Shown piece after piece: positions 7,875 to 9,258 of a DNA stretch of 9,258 bases. The notes below the pieces were generated by a model. The model did no database searches and had not been told where the DNA came from. It saw only the letters and a program-made list of their open reading frames with translations. The number at the start of each line of letters is the position of its first letter. The first letter of the stretch is position 1. Source of the stretch: an uncultured Deinococcales bacterium (GTDB lineage Bacteria; Deinococcota; Deinococci; Deinococcales; Trueperaceae); the NCBI GenBank assembly GCA_937934635.1, contig CALGZD010000095.1, positions 1 to 9,258 of the forward strand, in the 5' to 3' direction. A program made the position numbers and the translations under genes.

Positions 7875-7901
7875 CATAGCTGTCTTTGTACTACATTTCT
7901 A

Positions 7902-8546
7902 CTACGGGATATATGGTGCTAGTTTTTCAACAACATCTTCATCTAAATCATCCGTAGTTTCAAAAATCGTATTACCTTCACTATCAGAGAACCAACGTAG
8001 TTGTAACTTTTCACTTTTGCTGCGTAGTAAGAACAAACCATCTTGATATGTATAAGACGGTAATAAAAACCCTTGCTGCACTCCAGAATCTAGAACAGCC
8101 CCAGAACTTTCAAAAGGAGGATCAAGACTTACAACTTCATTTTGTGCAATAATAATTGAAGGATCTAAGTAAATATATAAATCTGTTGTGTTTATTGATA
8201 AATTGGTCGTTGTTAATTCGACTTCACCATAGGCAGAAAGCGTATTATGAACAAGGTCTACAGTAATATCTGGTGCAATCATAGTACCAAAACCACCATC
8301 GACTGTTGCCTCGACAACTTCAATGAACTCCCCTTCTTTATAACGCACATAATCTCCAACAATAGTTACACCACTGTCTTGATCAACGACTTTACCGCCA
8401 TCTGGAAGTTCCGAAACACCTGTAATTACATCAAATTCTTCTGTTGAATTAGGTTCAACAAAAAATGATGCGAAACTCTGTGCGAAAGCAATAGTTAGTA
8501 AAAACGTAATAAATACAATTAAAATAGATTTCATAGTAAGTTTCAT
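7902..8546 (-). CDS. LptA/OstA-like periplasmic lipopolysaccharide-transport protein
   Basis: The protein has 214 residues when started at the ATG at 8546-8544, chosen because GGGAG lies five bases upstream; an upstream in-frame TTG at 8558 overlaps that site and is less likely. Residues 1-26 are a signal peptide or anchor: M-K-L-T-M-K, a hydrophobic core, then possible cleavage after A22 or A26. There is no lipobox cysteine. Residues about 40-165 show repeating short strands typical of the OstA/LptA jellyroll (G64-D-Y-V-R-Y, then A105-Y-G-E-V-E-L, then I132-I-A-Q-N-E-V-V). The family bridges the periplasm between LptB2FGC and LptD. If the N-terminal helix is not cleaved, an LptC-like role is possible; sequence alone does not decide. 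The C-terminus (about 175-214) is acidic and unlike LptA. It is upstream of the lptD-like gene and on the same strand, but 363 bases away, so co-transcription is uncertain. No clear promoter was found. Confidence 0.7.
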   Translation of the reverse strand: MKLTMKSILIVFITFLLTIAFAQSFASFFVEPNSTEEFDVITGVSELPDGGKVVDQDSGVTIVGDYVRYKEGEFIEVVEATVDGGFGTMIAPDITVDLVHNTLSAYGEVELTTTNLSINTTDLYIYLDPSIIIAQNEVVSLDPPFESSGAVLDSGVQQGFLLPSYTYQDGLFLLRSKSEKLQLRWFSDSEGNTIFETTDDLDEDVVEKLAPYIP

Positions 8547-8585
8547 TAAATCTCCCAAAGCATCCTTTATGACTAAGTAATAACA

Positions 8586-8640
8586 ATTCCGCTTAATTCA
8601 TAAGCTGTTCTAATTTAAAAACCTAACTATGAAGCGGAAT
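8586..8640. repeat. 9-bp inverted repeat upstream of the LptA-like gene
   Basis: ATTCCGCTT (8586-8594) and AAGCGGAAT (8632-8640) are perfectly complementary, separated by 37 bases. Transcribed leftward, it would form a stem about 40 bases ahead of the LptA-like start codon. It could be a leader structure, a two-site operator, or the terminator of something further right, though no U-tract follows. Confidence 0.55.
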
Positions 8641-8683
8641 GTGGTTAAGCACCTGACGCTTCTAGCTGGTTAGTTAATTAACG

Positions 8684-9188
8684 ATAGTATCGGACTCGGT
8701 ATAACCAGACATAACTCTTTATCTAAGTTATCAGTTTGTTGTGATTAGATAATGAATCCAAAACACATTTTCCACTCATACAACTTCACTAATTGTATTA
8801 AATCAGAATAAAATACGATTATTCATTAATATAAAACTATCTATTTTTCACAACACACAATGCAAGATGATAAATGTAATCATTTGAAAAGTTCACCTTA
8901 TAGCGTTTCCACGTAATGTTGACCCATGCTAAATGAGTTCGTTCCTACACGTTACGAAGCTCGCCGATCAATTGACTTAGGTCAGTTAATCGTGGAAGAG
9001 CTTTTAATTTGTATATTCGGGTACAACTATATTTATGAGGATGAAAAGACAAAGATTTAGCATGTTTATGACCAAGGTGAACGAAATTAAAAAGTGCACT
9101 CACATTGCATGATACCGCACCTGTTTCTATAAGTCATAAACTCATTCCTATTCCAAATTTACAGAGCTAATACCGTGTCCGAGACTAT
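8684..9188. repeat. Long-range imperfect inverted repeat, 17 of 19 bases, spanning about 505 bases
   Basis: The left arm, ATAGTATCGGACTCGGTAT (8684-8702), and the reverse complement of the right arm (9170-9188), ATAGTCTCGGACACGGTAT, differ at two positions. Beyond the arms both sides carry TGGTTA on the outer flank (left at 8667, right inverted near 9195), separated from the arm by 11 and 6 bases, so homology may extend with an indel. No transposase is present between the arms. A non-autonomous or decayed mobile element is the simplest reading, but no target duplication was identified. Confidence 0.55.
8957..9003. other. Strong two-tier hairpin, possible structured RNA or terminator
   Basis: An outer stem AAGCTC (8957-8962) with GAGCTT (8998-9003) encloses an inner stem from 8965-8976 to 8981-8992: 12 positions, one C-A mismatch and one U-G pair, capped by a TTAG tetraloop. 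On the plus strand the outer stem runs straight into TTTTAATTT, which resembles an intrinsic terminator. In addition TTCCACG at 8907-8913 can pair with CGTGGAA at 8991-8997, which would compete with or cross the outer stem. Strand and function are not determined. Confidence 0.4.
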
Positions 9189-9258
9189 ATGTAATAACCA
9201 AATGAGTTAGGGCTATCATTTGCTCAACCATATTCTGTATCTAATAATCTGTGAGTTA

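Larger units (their letters stand above)
8547..9258. other. Gene-free region with inverted repeats
   Basis: About 700 AT-rich bases contain no frame longer than about 45 codons on either strand and no homology I recognise. The region includes the leader of the LptA-like gene, a 9-bp inverted repeat (8586-8640), a perfect GTTAATTAAC palindrome (8673-8682), a long-range 19-bp inverted repeat (8684 and 9170) and a strong local hairpin (8957-9003). The octamer AATGAGTT appears at 8932 and 9201 directly and inverted at 9139. It may be the remains of a small mobile element, a structured RNA locus, or the control region of a gene beyond the right edge. Confidence 0.6.

Noticed and set aside
7717..8046. 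109-residue plus-strand open frame
   Set aside because: Its second part is antisense to the LptA-like gene and its first part crosses two tandem repeats; no domain, no convincing ribosome binding site, low-complexity serine/lysine content.
8912..8926. Resemblance of the TAATGTTGACCCA stretch to IS21-type terminal repeats
   Set aside because: Only a dozen bases match from memory, there is no second copy nearby and no istA or istB coding trace.
8951..9035. tRNA-like reading of the hairpin region
   Set aside because: No acceptor stem, no anticodon arm and no proper T-arm motif could be fitted.
8926..9060. 44-residue plus-strand frame in the right-hand region
   Set aside because: No Shine-Dalgarno, no recognised family, and it overlaps the strong hairpin, which better explains the sequence.
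8891..9082. GTTCACCTT / AAGGTGAAC 9-bp inverted pair as element termini
   Set aside because: A 9-bp inverted match is expected about once by chance in 700 bases; kept only as a side note to the hairpin.
9148..9231. 27-residue minus-strand frame across the right inverted-repeat arm
   Set aside because: Too short, no ribosome binding site, and explained by the repeat arm.

Overview
The window comes from an AT-rich diderm (Gram-negative-type) bacterium. The diderm call rests on three envelope genes: an LptA/OstA-like periplasmic protein, an LptD-like outer-membrane barrel and an LptF-family permease. The sequence does not settle the phylum. The fused indolepyruvate oxidoreductase with its C-terminal DUF6537-type region is best known from Proteobacteria. 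The Lpt layout here, three single genes separated by 300 to 360 base gaps and no lptG, lptB or lptC beside them, is not the usual proteobacterial one.

Layout from left to right: (1) positions 1-341, minus strand, the 5' part of an Lrp/AsnC-family regulator that runs off the left edge. (2) Positions 342-559, a divergent regulatory gap with a perfect TATAAT box, an inverted repeat and a 9-bp tandem duplication. (3) Positions 560-4102, plus strand, a 1180-residue fused indolepyruvate ferredoxin oxidoreductase. (4) Positions 4122-5261, minus strand, LptF, convergent with the previous gene and only 19 bases away. (5) Positions 5262-5570, a gap with a good lptF promoter, two tandem-repeat blocks and a possible 29-residue repeat peptide. 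(6) Positions 5571-7538, minus strand, an LptD-like protein. (7) Positions 7539-7901, a gap with a candidate promoter and two more short tandem repeats. (8) Positions 7902-8546, minus strand, an LptA/OstA-like protein. (9) Positions 8547-9258, about 700 bases without a convincing gene but with nested inverted repeats and a strong hairpin.

Two functional units are visible. The regulator and oxidoreductase look like an amino-acid catabolism pair: the Lrp-type protein probably senses an amino acid and controls the divergent enzyme, which would decarboxylate the aryl-2-oxoacid made by transamination. The three minus-strand genes belong to the lipopolysaccharide (or related glycolipid) export bridge. 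LptF draws lipid from the inner membrane, the OstA-like protein helps form the periplasmic bridge, and LptD inserts lipid into the outer leaflet. The LptD-like protein keeps the cysteine pattern behind the classical LptD disulfides.

The least explained parts are the intergenic ones. The gaps between recognised genes carry short tandem duplications, and the right-hand 700 bases hold a 19-bp imperfect inverted repeat spanning about 500 bases. I see no clear novel multi-gene system; the open questions are those repeats, the hairpin and the small repeat peptide.
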